In this document: in pieces, positions 37,839 through 48,355 of the stretch
Position numbering within the stretch: the first letter of the stretch is position 1
Layout: every line of letters starts with the position of its first letter
Assembly: GCA_022661535.1 (NCBI GenBank)
Contig: JAKULF010000006.1
Span: forward strand, 4,520,130-4,584,129
Direction of reading: 5' to 3'
Source of the DNA: Eutypa lata
Taxonomy: Eukaryota; Ascomycota; Sordariomycetes; Xylariales; Diatrypaceae
DNA: 64,000 nt
The notes under the pieces: model-generated
The model's input: the letters and a program-made list of their open reading frames with translations, nothing else
Told to the model about the DNA's origin: nothing
The model's database searches: none
Program-made: the position numbers and the translations under genes

Positions 37839-38810
37839 CTAGTTATACTGGAAGATTGACATGAATGATCTAGCCGCCATATCTCTTGTCATCGATAACC
37901 TTTGCCGCCTGTCGACACATATCGGCTTAGAGTCCTTTGCCATAACAACTGATGTGGGTTCCCTGAATGCCAGATTCGTCTGGTTTCCAGCAATAGTCGC
38001 TTGCTTGCCGTCAGGGGAGATCTTGTTGACTAATGAAGGATGCAATTCGATATAGGTATTGCCATAGCCGTCGAAGGTAAAGTCATCATACGCTTGCGAT
38101 ATCTTATCATCACCCTCAAGTCGCGCTATGATCTCAACATTCCCGGTTTTGTTGCCATCATCATCTATGGGAAAGCGGGCAAAGGTACCTTGTGCCAAGT
38201 TGGTGAAGTAGAGGTAATGACCCTGAATTCTGAGGCCGTTAATCCCTAGCGGGTGCGTCGGGTTGTTTTCACTGGGACCGAGGGCAGCATCTGCAAAAGC
38301 TATACTAGCCTCGCCTGTGGAGGTGTCCACACGGATGATGCGACCACCCAGCGAGTCAGCACTTAAGATTATATGCTGTTGCAGTCAGAGCTGCTTACTA
38401 AGCTCCCGGAGCAGGATAATCCTATATCCGGTGCTCCTGTATTATATATAGATCTTTCTAGCTACCTATCCTAAGTTCTAAAGCATCCCAGACAATTATC
38501 ACTATCCGCAATAACCCATACCTTGCTCTTAAATCAGCTTGTACGTGATATATGCGACTTTACGGGGAGCGCAGCCATGCCATTCATCATGCGGGTATTC
38601 CGGAACAGGGATGCTATCAATCACGGCGGCTGGTACATTCTGGGCGGGAAGTGATACGACATACACTTTCATAGAGCCCTGTTGAAAGTTGAATGACGTA
38701 TGAATACCACCGCTGATTGCATACTTCCCGCCACCCAGTGCGGCGATACAAGAAAGGCCTGTACTGCCGTCTAGAGTGATGGATTTTTTCTTTCTTTCTT
38801 GTCTATTCAT
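37839..38810 (-). pseudogene. Broken SMP-30/gluconolactonase-like beta-propeller gene
   Basis: Fragments of a fungal SMP-30-like six-bladed propeller lie in order but not in one frame. The first (from 38810) reads GSTGLSCIAALGGGKYAISGG... to IDSIPVPEY. A frame change near 38600 follows, then MMNGMAALPVKSH and a stop. About 190 bases of non-coding insert come next, then ILSADSLGGRIIRVDTSTG continuing to REPTSVVMAKDSK. There the frame changes again: the family-like YVSTGGKGY lies in another frame. The N-terminal third with the signal peptide is absent. The word CATATA flanks the insert on both sides. No splice pair rescues these breaks. A sequencing error could explain one frameshift but not all of the damage. 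Confidence 0.75.
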
Positions 38811-39007
38811 GTGTTAATTTCTAATAAGGAGTAGGTACTACTATTACTACTGATGCCGGCTTGGGCCGCGCGGAGTTGCCAGTTGCTTGGGCACTACTCA
38901 GCCGCCTTTATTCATCTGCCGAAGTGAAATGAAAGCCGTGATTTTTAGCCCGGGGCGAGATGAAGCCTGTGGATAATAAATGAAATGGCTGACCACGGTA
39001 TTGCCGA

Positions 39008-41526
39008 TTAGTCTGCGTACAAAAGCATTCTTAATATCTCCTTGTGCCCGTGTTCTGCCGCTAATGATAAAGCTGTCCGGCCAGAATTTGACTTGGAATT
39101 AGAATCTGCGCTCTGCTCCAGAAGCATTCGCACTATGTGCTCGTGCCCATTTCGTGCCGCCCAATGCAATGGTGTCCAACCCGAGTCCGACTTAATTTCG
39201 GCTCTGGCCCCGCTGCCAACCAGTAGCTGAACGACTTCGTTGTGTCCCTGCCTTGCGCCCTGGAAGAGGGCCGTCTCTCCTTCGTAGTTCTGGGCATTCA
39301 CCTCAGCGCCCTGGTTAAGTAGGGTCTGCACTGCATCTATGTCACCCAACCCGGCCGCTGAATAAAGCTTGACTTCAAGGGTAGAGGGTTCGACTACACT
39401 CGGGTCTTGTTGTGTTGTTAAGTGCATTGCTACCTTCTGGCGTCTGTATAGAAATGTTAGTAAGGTTTGTGGATGTAAAGATGATTTTCAAAGAAGATAG
39501 TGCAAGTGAAAACGGCCTAAGGTGAAAGCAGTTTAGCTGAATCTTACATTCGGGAGCGCCACTGGACGACCAGAACCTCGGCGCATTTTTGAAGACCATC
39601 AATGACCTCTGACTGGCTGAGATACTGCTTTGTTTTCGATTCAATGTCATTGATGGTAGAAGGCCGCCACTCGTCTAACCTAATGGCCAGGTCAGGACCG
39701 CTGAACCGGAAATAAGGGAAGTCATGTGTTGCTGCTCTGTGTTGCATTTCCGAATGTGCCCTTCCCGGGTCTGTGAGAAGCTTGATTGACTCTTTGATGA
39801 TCCTGAACAAACTGGGTTTGTTTCTACTGGCAACTGGACGATGTCCAGATCCGATACTAACAAACGCAGTGCTCGTCTTGGGGGCCCGTCTGTCAATATA
39901 CATGACTTCATCAAGGGCATGCAAGGTGGGATTGTTCGTTCCTTGAAACCCACCATCGTAAAAGAACTCGTCGCCGACGTATAGCGGGGGGAAGTATAAA
40001 GTGGCTGCAGAAGTTGCCCGTGCAACCTGCCAGATTTGAAAGTCTTTGTTGCTTGATTGTTTATTCCCGTCGGTTAGGAATATAGTAGGACCCACGGTTA
40101 TGCGTCCTTCGTCCGTTGTCTCATGCTCAAAATGAGCTGGAAGATCATACGTTCGAAACATAAATGGACGTTCTGAAACCACATTTTTGAGTCTTTTTTT
40201 GAGTGTCGCGAGTACTCCGCTGCAACCTGTTAGCGAGAACTTTAATATTAGGTAGAGTCAAAGGTCTCACGTTCTGCAGTGATCGCCTGGACTAGAAACC
40301 ATGTTCCGTTTCCACTTATCACTTTCTGAACTGGGGTCGAACTCTCCCACTATGGTGCGGGTGGCATTGATGATTCGTTTCTCGCTATACGCCGGCGTTG
40401 AAAATAGAAGCCATCCAAGGGACCCGAACATTCTATAAAGGAGTCGGGGATGTCCAAAGATGTCGCTGCTATATTGCAGGAACTTTGCCTCGCTAACTTC
40501 CAGGGTCATCTTAAGGCGGCCCAGCATTATCGCAATCAACCTATGAAACAAAAGATCAATGAAAGGACTTATATCACCAGTGTCCGCAACAAGGGGCCGT
40601 CAAAACTCACCCTCCACTGCTCGAGCCGAATATATAGTCAAAAGCTTCGTGGGGATCCACAGCCTCCCAATTCTGACGCCATCCGCATATATCTGCTCTT
40701 CTTGAGAGGTCTCATTATTCTTACCGACATGGGAATTTCCTTTCATTTTCTTATGAAGTTCAACACGAACACATGCCATCAAAGCCTCGAGAATGAGCAA
40801 GCTGGAATAACTGCGAACGCCGCCGCCGTCTTGATCCGAATTAGTATTATCGAGAAACGAAAGCGCGACAGTTACAAACCTAAACATAAGACGGAATGCG
40901 CCGTCTGGGCTTCATTAGAGAACTCGGCTTGCCGAATCTCGTCTCGGAGGTTCTTTGACAGTCCACTCCATACCGCCTTCTTCTGACCATCGAGTTTATT
41001 CAAGTCTTCCTCTAGATGTTTCGCCGGTTTTTGAATTTTTCTGCGCAGTAAGGCTTGTCAGTCCTTGTTCCAGTGACAAGCACTCGGATTAGGGATATTT
41101 GACAGACTTCGTTTCCTCAGAACTAGATCCCCAACTGATCGACTCAAGTTCATTAAGATTCCGTGACATGTTCTTAAAAGCCTTCATCAGATTCTCCCAG
41201 ACATCTTCCGGCCGTTCGCTAATGATGTCCAAGGCATCAAATATAGTAATATTTTGACCTGACTCCTTGAGTATAATGTCCTCCATCCACATCCTGAGCC
41301 GAATCTGTAAGTCGTCAAGCTTCCTTACTACTTGAAGAATAGGGGCTGCCCTATCGGGCTCAGATTTCTCGATCGATTTAACGGTAGCTTTACGGAGTCG
41401 GTCGAACGCTTGCAACACTGAGACGAGGGCCTGTGAAAGGTCGCCGAGATACCGTGGAAGTTCCATAGGCGAGCCTGGCCCATCTAACCATAACTTCGTC
41501 TGGGACTGTTTTCCCTTGTCGGACAT
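39008..41526 (-). CDS. Patatin-like phospholipase with C-terminal ankyrin repeats and N-terminal helical domain
   Basis: Seven exons: 41526-41108, 41040-40880, 40829-40725, 40644-40611, 40540-40271, 40219-39548, 39443-39008; 698 aa, all phases consistent. Residues 1-190 are charged and helical with no named domain. The patatin domain follows: oxyanion loop DGGGVRS (from 194; the last residue is usually Gly), nucleophile elbow GSSSG with Ser237 formed by a 34-nt exon, LLILEALM, AIMLGRLKMT, and the acid DGG with Asp418. The Ser-Asp dyad is therefore complete, predicting lipid acyl-hydrolase activity. Residues about 575-698 form four ankyrin repeats (GWTPLHWAARNGHEHIVRMLL). Fungal patatins often sit at the head of NLR-type proteins with an NB-ARC and repeats; here the ATPase domain is absent. 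Donors GTTTGT and GTCTGT at exons 1 and 2 are weak. It is divergent from the HeLo/DUF7580-like gene. Confidence 0.85.
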
Positions 41527-42021
41527 GGTATATGATGAGTGAGGGGTAGGGGTTTCACAAGGCTGAGTAGCGGCTATGTTAAGGTAGGTGCGTGTTAGTA
41601 ATGAGGAGTAGAGCATTACCGTATCGAGTAGGCACAGATATGCCCGAGAGAGAGAACGAGAGAGATACCCGAAATATCATTTTAATGTGTTCCAAGCACC
41701 TGATAGAATAGCTCAATATGTATTCATAAACCGTGGTGAGATGGCTATCAGGCAGGACGTGCGGAGAAGTCTGTCACGTGCCGCAAGATGATTGGGTCGC
41801 TAATAAGACGAGGCGTAGAAACCTGCGGAAGAATGCTGTAATACCTATGAAGTAAAGGTTCAGCCGCATTTGCGTGTTCAGCACTCAAAAAGTACAGAGC
41901 CTGATATGCCTTAGGCTGTGGTTCGGTTAACGATAAAATCTCGATATTCAACAAGGCCTACGCATACAGTATCGATATTCGCCCACTTCCCCTGAATAGT
42001 CCTATGCACTAAACCAAAACA
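41527..42021. promoter_or_regulatory. Divergent intergenic region between patatin-ankyrin and HeLo-like genes
   Basis: A 495-bp gap between start codons facing opposite ways; a GAGA-rich stretch lies at 41645-41665. No gene is supported in it. It could serve as a bidirectional promoter. Confidence 0.4.
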
Positions 42022-42777
42022 ATGGTTGGATTAGAAGTCCCTGCTGGGGTCACCCTGGCTGGGTTCATCATGACAGTGTTTGGCTGGTACGGGATGGTTC
42101 GTTACGGAATCGAGATGGTCTACAAGGACTACCAGACAGTAAAAAAAACTGATATAGAAATATCAGACGCATTATTGGATATGGAGAAACACAATAAAGT
42201 TATGGAAAGCTGGAGAAAGATGTGGATGATCTCGGAAGACACACCGCAATCGCTGTATAAGTTGTACTGGGGTAACGACTACGGTTCTGGGCACGATATA
42301 CAAAAGAGATTGGACAGACTACGCGACATGATTGCCAATGCTGGGGAAGAGTTCGAACGCTTCGCGGTCCTAACGAAGGAATCATGGGAAAAGCTGAAGG
42401 ATCGTAAGAAGAAAAAGCTGTGGAAAGACCTGAAGAAAAGATTAACAAAGAAGTTGAAGAAGGCCCAGTATGTTGGAGTAAAAAAGACACACCTGCACCA
42501 TCTGGTCGATGACATCGCGTCAAAGATAAGTGCAGTCCAAGAAGCAGCTAGGCATTCATGGCTGTTGGAACGGGGAATATACGATCTGCGTCGAGAGGTG
42601 AAGCCAGACGACATCCGGCATGTTGCGTTCAGCCACCTCCTTGTCCCACTAGCGGTCAAGGTCTGGCCAATCATGGATGATCCGAAGACCTGGCTCGGCG
42701 AGGGAAAGTTTCGAACCGACTTGGAACTAGACATCTTTGGTGACTCAGCACACGGTCACACTGGGATCCCACGATGA
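42022..42777 (+). CDS. HeLo-like N-terminal protein, probably 5' part of a DUF7580-type gene
   Basis: 251 aa, single exon. It opens MVGLEVPAGVTLAGFIMTVFGWYG, a hydrophobic start like those of fungal HeLo and related membrane-acting N-domains. Helical segments follow (IQKRLDRLRDMIANAGEEFERF) with a very basic stretch KDRKKKKLWKDLKKRLTKKLKK in two pieces at about residues 130-150. HeLo-like N-domains precede kinase-like DUF7580 regions in many fungal proteins, and the next frame supplies exactly that region. The stop TGA overlaps the next ATG (ATGA). No splice pair with matching phase joins the two frames. Either a natural two-gene arrangement or one gene split by a frameshift. Domain assignment is by overall pattern. 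Confidence 0.6.
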   Translation: MVGLEVPAGVTLAGFIMTVFGWYGMVRYGIEMVYKDYQTVKKTDIEISDALLDMEKHNKVMESWRKMWMISEDTPQSLYKLYWGNDYGSGHDIQKRLDRLRDMIANAGEEFERFAVLTKESWEKLKDRKKKKLWKDLKKRLTKKLKKAQYVGVKKTHLHHLVDDIASKISAVQEAARHSWLLERGIYDLRREVKPDDIRHVAFSHLLVPLAVKVWPIMDDPKTWLGEGKFRTDLELDIFGDSAHGHTGIPR

Positions 42778-43712
42778 AGATCCTCCCGGCTGCTGCACGT
42801 GAATACATCAAGTTTTTGGTTCTTGTGCAGCGCATTGTACCATCTACTCCCAGGAACTCTGGCCTAGGCCATACTCGCTGTCTTCAGGCGGAACGTGCCG
42901 CCAGTGACGAGCGAGGTGTTACGCTCACCAGCGACGAAGCCTTCACGCAGATCTTCGACAACATGAGCGAACGGACCAGCTTCATCACGCCTGGAAATAT
43001 TCGCCTCGCAATTACAAATTCCAACACCACTCGCCATTATCCCCTTCGAGGGCGATTCTGGGCCCTATTATCCACTGGAGAGGTTAATGTCATAGAGCTG
43101 GATTTGGTAGACAAGCTGAGGGTAGCCTCCGAGCTTTCACAAGCATGTCTACTTTTCTTGGGTACGGCTTGGTTTTCCGAGATGTGCAGTTGTGATCTGC
43201 GGTGTGGGACCATACCCGGCCACGAGCACCCATCACATCATGAGTTTGCATTGCAGTTCTATCCCAGCAACTCTTGCTACAATCCCGCTTTCCATGTATA
43301 CGGCTTAAATCAAACGCCATCCACGCTACACACCAAATCCCTGCGTCGACTAGGTCTTCTTCTGGTGGAAGTTTGGCGCTTAGCTCCAATAGTCCAAATC
43401 TATCGCGACAATGAGAGCAAGATCACGCAAGTAACCTTGCGTGAGGCCCAGAGGATGGAAAGGTATACTTACACAGCTTTGTTTAAAGACTCAATGTTCC
43501 CAGCGGAATATAAGCGAGCTGTCCACTATTGTATGACGGCCGACTTTACGGACAAAGTCTTACCATCACCGCATGCACTAGAAGGGGCATTGCAGCAGTT
43601 TTACGAACGAGTAGTAAAGCCGTCCGTATACCTTTCACTTCTAGCTCGAGCTATACTAACATCGTGTAGGCTCAGAAATTTGTATAACAGGTATAGAGGG
43701 GATTCTATTTAA
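42774..43712 (+). CDS. DUF7580-like protein, probably 3' part of the preceding gene
   Basis: 312 aa in the +2 frame relative to the frame before it. It contains a block typical of fungal DUF7580 proteins: RVASELSQACLLFLGTAWF, a Cys/His-containing loop, then LRRLGLLLVEVWRLAPI and YKRAVHYCMTADFT, a degenerate kinase-like C-lobe. Catalytic kinase motifs (HRD, DFG) are not seen. The first 40 residues (MKILPAAAREYIKFLV...) carry no family signal and may not be translated if the true gene enters this frame by a frameshift. Function unknown; such proteins occur in fungal incompatibility and NLR-type gene neighbourhoods. The patatin-ankyrin gene lies divergently upstream. Confidence 0.6.
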   Translation: MKILPAAAREYIKFLVLVQRIVPSTPRNSGLGHTRCLQAERAASDERGVTLTSDEAFTQIFDNMSERTSFITPGNIRLAITNSNTTRHYPLRGRFWALLSTGEVNVIELDLVDKLRVASELSQACLLFLGTAWFSEMCSCDLRCGTIPGHEHPSHHEFALQFYPSNSCYNPAFHVYGLNQTPSTLHTKSLRRLGLLLVEVWRLAPIVQIYRDNESKITQVTLREAQRMERYTYTALFKDSMFPAEYKRAVHYCMTADFTDKVLPSPHALEGALQQFYERVVKPSVYLSLLARAILTSCRLRNLYNRYRGDSI

Positions 43713-43881
43713 AACATCAATCTACGGCGGTATAGGTATGATGGCGGCGCAAATATAGGCATCCACGATAACGTGAATATATTAAACTGGAGAAGAAAGA
43801 AAAGAATTTAGCTCAAGGCACCGCATACAATGGTTTAGGTCCAATGCGAAAATAAAACCATTGGTATCGTCACAGATACGT

Positions 43882-44504
43882 TATGGGCTGAGCCATGTCC
43901 TTAGGTCTTACTTCACTAACTGTCACTGTTGCCGATGATTAGGCCTTCGTAGTTCCGAAGGCTGCACTCGCAGCGGAGGTTAACTGCTGGAACGGCGGCG
44001 ACTTCTACGGCACCCGCTGCCAACTCGCTCCACCTTCTAAGATGTTACTTTACTACCTATCCGGAAAATGCAGATAAAGTAGTCGTATACATTGAAAGTG
44101 GCGTCCTTGATATGAAGACTCATGCTATTGACATATCGACCGAGGTTGTTCGCAAGTTCATGATAAATTCTAACAGCATCATGGGTGGCGCAAAGAAAAT
44201 CGATGGATTTGGCATCGCACGTGTGGATCCGAAAGTCTCAGTGACCGACACGGTGAAGGCAATGGCAGACCTCGTCTCCTAGGCCGCTAGTGATAGTATC
44301 CTACTGAGTGAAGTAGGGGCTAAAACTATAGAGAACATGGCTGCTGTAGCCAAGATCGACATAGTTGAAGCCGAAGCTAGTCTCTCTGCACAACAGCATC
44401 GCTCAGGCATGTGAAGAGCTCGGGATTCCGATCATTGCCCACAACCCCTCTTAGTGCCATCATGCTGACTAGAAATTTCAAGAGTACCGATGATCTGCTC
44501 CCAT
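43882..44504 (+). pseudogene. Aldo-keto reductase (pyridoxal-reductase type) pseudogene
   Basis: Recognisable aldo-keto reductase blocks occur in order across three frames: MSLGLTSL, KAALAAEVNCWNGGDFYGT, NSLHLLRCYFTTYPENADKVV, KKIDGFGIARVDP, LSEVGAKTIENMAAV, AQACEELGIPIIAHNP and FKSTDDLLP. Stops interrupt it at 43940-43942 and 44280-44282, both TAG where CAG or similar would be expected. Frameshifts fall near 44020, near 44390 and just after 44448. Intact relatives reduce pyridoxal with NADPH in the cytosol. The damage is scattered along the whole length, so this is a dead copy rather than a misassembled gene. Confidence 0.85.
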
Positions 44505-46257
44505 AATTATCACCGCTTTTCCTCATGCTGACAGCCCTCTGGCTTCCGGTTTTGTCTCGCCATAACGTGCTTCTGGCGGGCGGAAACATAATGCTCGTCA
44601 ATGTAGGCCCGAAGGTATCGGCAGCTCTCCAGCCCATGACCTCTCCCGAAGCTAAATATCATTCATAAACGTACGTGGAGCGGATCTTGTGATATAGTCT
44701 CCTATAGCACTCAGCACTCTAGGACAAGTAGAAGAATACGGCTAATAAACATATAGCTACTCTGTCTCTAATTACCTATTGAAGGAGTGGGCTAGTAACT
44801 AGAATTATGAGGCACTACACAGTATGATCATACTACAGAGGTGGCCTTCCAGGCTCAATCATTTATAGACTCACCTCGCAAGAAAACGAACAGATTTTCG
44901 GCCTATATTTCGCTTGTCTGAATGCTGTAACTATACTTGGTGTCTCAGTGGCATTAGTTGTTATAGAGTAGAGGTTATAATTTGAATTACCCTCTTCGGC
45001 GAGACACGACTGGATGAGATACTCTATCATCCTATGATATTTCCATATTTTCTGCCGTGCATCAGTGAATATATGGAGGAGCCGGTTTTTGCTGAGTTTC
45101 TTGAACTCTGACAATTCTTTCCGGATATTTTGGATGTAATATGAGCCTAATATAATAATTTTGATATGTTGATAAGTAGTGCTGCTCTGAGTATTGAGAG
45201 GGTACCTAAAGGAGAGGAGGCACACGATGTCATGACCAAGACTCTCCAACATAGGTGTCATGCATAGGTGTCATGTTCAGATGGTGGGGTGAGACGGATG
45301 TCCAAGTGGACCGAAGGAGGTGTTGGATGTTGGATAAAAACGTCGACTTGTCCTGTCATGATTGGTTCAAACCGTCATATGGAGCTTTCTGAGAAAACTC
45401 GACTGATGAGTCTTTAATTCATCTTATGTGAAGATTAATAACATTGAATGTGCAAGTATTCGGTTTCTATACAGTGACCAAGTAATTAAGGATGGGACCT
45501 GTCAATCTGGTTATTGTCATATATATCTTCATCTGCACCGGCCCTAACATGTTCTAAATGAATCATTAACATAGTGAAGGTAACTACGCTCAGCACTTAA
45601 ACTAACTATTTTCTAGGTGATTCCATGTGATAACGAGGTACAAACGTAATTGGAGAACATAGTATGCGCCGTAGCAGTCCGAAAATTTAGGAACGAAGAG
45701 CCTGAGGTAATTTCTCAGAGGATGGAGAGTACTTATCCTGGTAGCTGACTAGAAAGAGAACCTGTCAGCATGTTAGTAGAGCAGCCCGACAAGAAACGAG
45801 AACCCATACATAAAGGAGCATTATGCTAAAAGGGTGTGTCGCACCAACAGGAAGGCTGTCGGTTAAAGCGTCCCAATAGGTGATTAATATACCTAAGAAG
45901 CCAACGTTCAAGAAGAAAGGTCAGAGAATCAATGATTTAGGATACATACCTGGCAGCTATCACATCATCAGGGAAAGAGCATGGTGGTAACTTGGGAGAA
46001 TATCATAGATTGTTTGAGGTTCTTATTTATTCGACTCGTCAATTGCGACCTGTATGCTCTATTCTGGACCCCACTTCCTGTGTTGGTACACGTTGGTGGG
46101 AGGCGCAGTCATGTGGTCTTATTGCAACCTGTTCTAGTAATCGCTTTTCTTTCTAAGCACCTTTCCATATGCATCTTCTTCGCCTGGGATAATAACTGGA
46201 AATCATCAAGTTCCATTATAAGCTCTACTACTCTAGAGCTACTACTGCCAGCAAACC
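44505..46257. other. Intergenic or decayed region, no gene recognised
   Basis: The first 130 bases may be the last remains of the reductase. A 132-codon minus-strand frame at 44863-45261 has no motif I recognise and no splice partner. The rest is AT-leaning spacer. Confidence 0.5.
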
Positions 46258-47537
46258 ATGTCGGCCAATCCTCAAACTGAGTCCCCCTTTGTCAGCCGCC
46301 TACCGCGGGAGGTCCGCGACGCCATTTATCTCGAGCTGTGGCGCTCCTGTGGCCTCCGCCAGCACATATTGCGACTTGGAAATATGTCCAACAAACAATT
46401 ATGCCACTGGCAGTGCACGATGGAGTTCGACGTCCACGACGAGTTGCAGCGGGACATCGAAGAGTTGAGGGTCCAACTCGGGATCCCTCTGGGCCAAGAT
46501 ATTAGGAAATGCCATGACGAGAGATCAATACTTTACGGCAGACGCCTGCAGTCTCCGTGGATGAATCACTGGCCGTGCGGCGACCGCGCACAGAAGGAAT
46601 ACGGCCTCGATCCTGTCAGGGGATTTCATACCTCGTCATTTTACTGTTGGCTGAACAACCGGAAGAAGAACGAAAAGGACGGGGACGAGTCTCGGAAAAG
46701 CCCATACATCCCAATGCTTCTGTCATGCAAACTCATGTAGGTAAACGTCACCACCATTCCCGGTACTTTCACGCCCAATTAGGTTGAAGTTTACTCACTC
46801 AAGCGCTTTTCAGCTCGGCTGAATGCCTGAAATCTATTTACGAGTCGACAACGTTCATATTCACTGACCTCATAACATTGCAATCATTCTTTGGCTCCTG
46901 TGGTGTCGATTTGTTGAAGGAAACACATCCGAATCAACATTTCACCATGCCCCCAGCTTTCTTCCAGTACTGTCGGAGCTTAGAGCTGTCGCTGAGTGCG
47001 GATTTCCCTATGAACCTGATATGTGCCATCTACGATATGCCCGGCTCTCAGCACCGTCACGACGCAAACGACTTTCACTGGTTACGGCTCGACCGGTTCC
47101 AGAACCTCCGCAGTGTAAACATGTGGATTTCTGCACGGTCGATCTCGTCTCGACTGGACTCAGACAACAACTTCTTCGGCATCAAACAGTTCAGTTCCGA
47201 TGCCTTGAGGAATGCACTAGCTCCCTTCGGGCATATCAGGTCCGTCACAGTAAGTACGCCGCTGGGATCCAGCGTAGGACCTAAGGAGGAGGGAGATGTG
47301 GAAGCTGTAGCACCATCGGGGGTACGGCTCTATAAACGGGGCTCCGGGGATAGATTCCATCCATTTCTTAACTTAATAAAGATAGGAGGTGAGTTGGATG
47401 GGGTTATTAATACAAGTCCTGAGAGGTGAGTGCATAATCTCTACCCTTCTTTATTTAGCCTATTAACCACCAGTTATAATAGAGAAGTTCGGCTTGCACA
47501 GAATGGTGGCCATTATGATCTTATGAAGGAGGTGTGA
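46258..47537 (+). CDS. DUF7730/2EXR-like fungal protein
   Basis: Exons 46258-46736, 46814-47425 and 47474-47537; introns of 77 nt (GTAGGT..TTCAG, phase 2) and 48 nt (GTGAGT..CAG, phase 2); 384 aa. The N-terminus SPFVSRLPREVRDAIYLELW is the F-box-like opening seen in fungal 2EXR and DUF7730 proteins. The first join yields SAECLKSIYESTTFIFTDL, the family's second conserved block. A Leu-rich region with FRSLELSLSADFP-like strands follows. Function is unknown; the F-box-like start hints at protein-protein binding. The last exon is short (SYNREVRLAQNGGHYDLMKEV) and less certain. These families expand in filamentous fungi, often in accessory regions. Confidence 0.7.
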
Positions 47538-48355
47538 TGATGGCTGTTTTGTAGTGGCGGACTAGCTTATCTGTAGGGTCTAGTGGAACGTAGGGAATGG
47601 TAACAATTGTATTGCAAAGTGATAATCTTCTAGTTACAGGATGACCTAGATCTGAAGGACCTGAAGATCCCATATATACTAATTACAGGGTGCACAGACC
47701 ACCTATCTGCTTCGTCATACAGTGAAACAAGCTTCTATTAATGAGGGCTGCTTGAGGTAAGATTTTCATGCTTCGAATTAATTTGCTTTATTCTAGTTTC
47801 AGCTGTTAGGTGGCAAGGGGTTTTGGCAGCGGTGGGGTGAGTTTCGGACAGCTCTAGCTAGACTCAAGGGTTGTGGCTCCTTAACAATATATAATGATGA
47901 TCACATTTTTATAGCTCGAGATATTTGATTTCATAAAATGCTTATTGCGACATTCTTTGCAGCTTCTAAGTATGACACCATGTCCGCAGCCAGACATCCT
48001 TAACTTTGGTGTGCAGCCACCACGCAACTTTCGCCGTGGTGTTCTGATTAGCCTTTCTGATCACGATCAACTCAGCATCGTCTCATATGACCTTGCATTT
48101 GATGAAACATCCACGCCTGTTGAATTTGTACACCTAAATCCCTATGCAATCTAGCAAATAGTATTCCATCACTTCATTTGTAAATAGCTCAGGTCGGGAC
48201 TGCGCATATCTCGGTATAGCTATTGAGGTACACCCTTTCAGCTCCAGGGCAACTAGGTTTCATTTAATAAGATCCCACGTTCTTCCGAGTCTTTAGCGCA
48301 CTGCTATCCATCTCGTGTCCTTAAAGCCATTGCCATGACACGTGTATTAAGACTC
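47538..48355. other. Intergenic region with a possible gene remnant
   Basis: A short plus-strand frame at 47945-48154 ends FRRGVLISLSDHDQLSIVSYD and FDETSTPVEFVHLNPY, which looks protein-like, but no upstream exon could be joined without stops. It may be the tail of a decayed gene. Confidence 0.35.

Noticed and set aside
40450..40986. 178-codon plus-strand frame opposite the patatin gene
   Set aside because: Lies antisense to the DGGGVRS and GSSSG exons, which are clearly real; no similarity of its own.
44863..45261. 132-codon minus-strand frame as a gene
   Set aside because: No recognised motif, no splice partner, and it lies in a decayed stretch; kept only as a note in the spacer entry.
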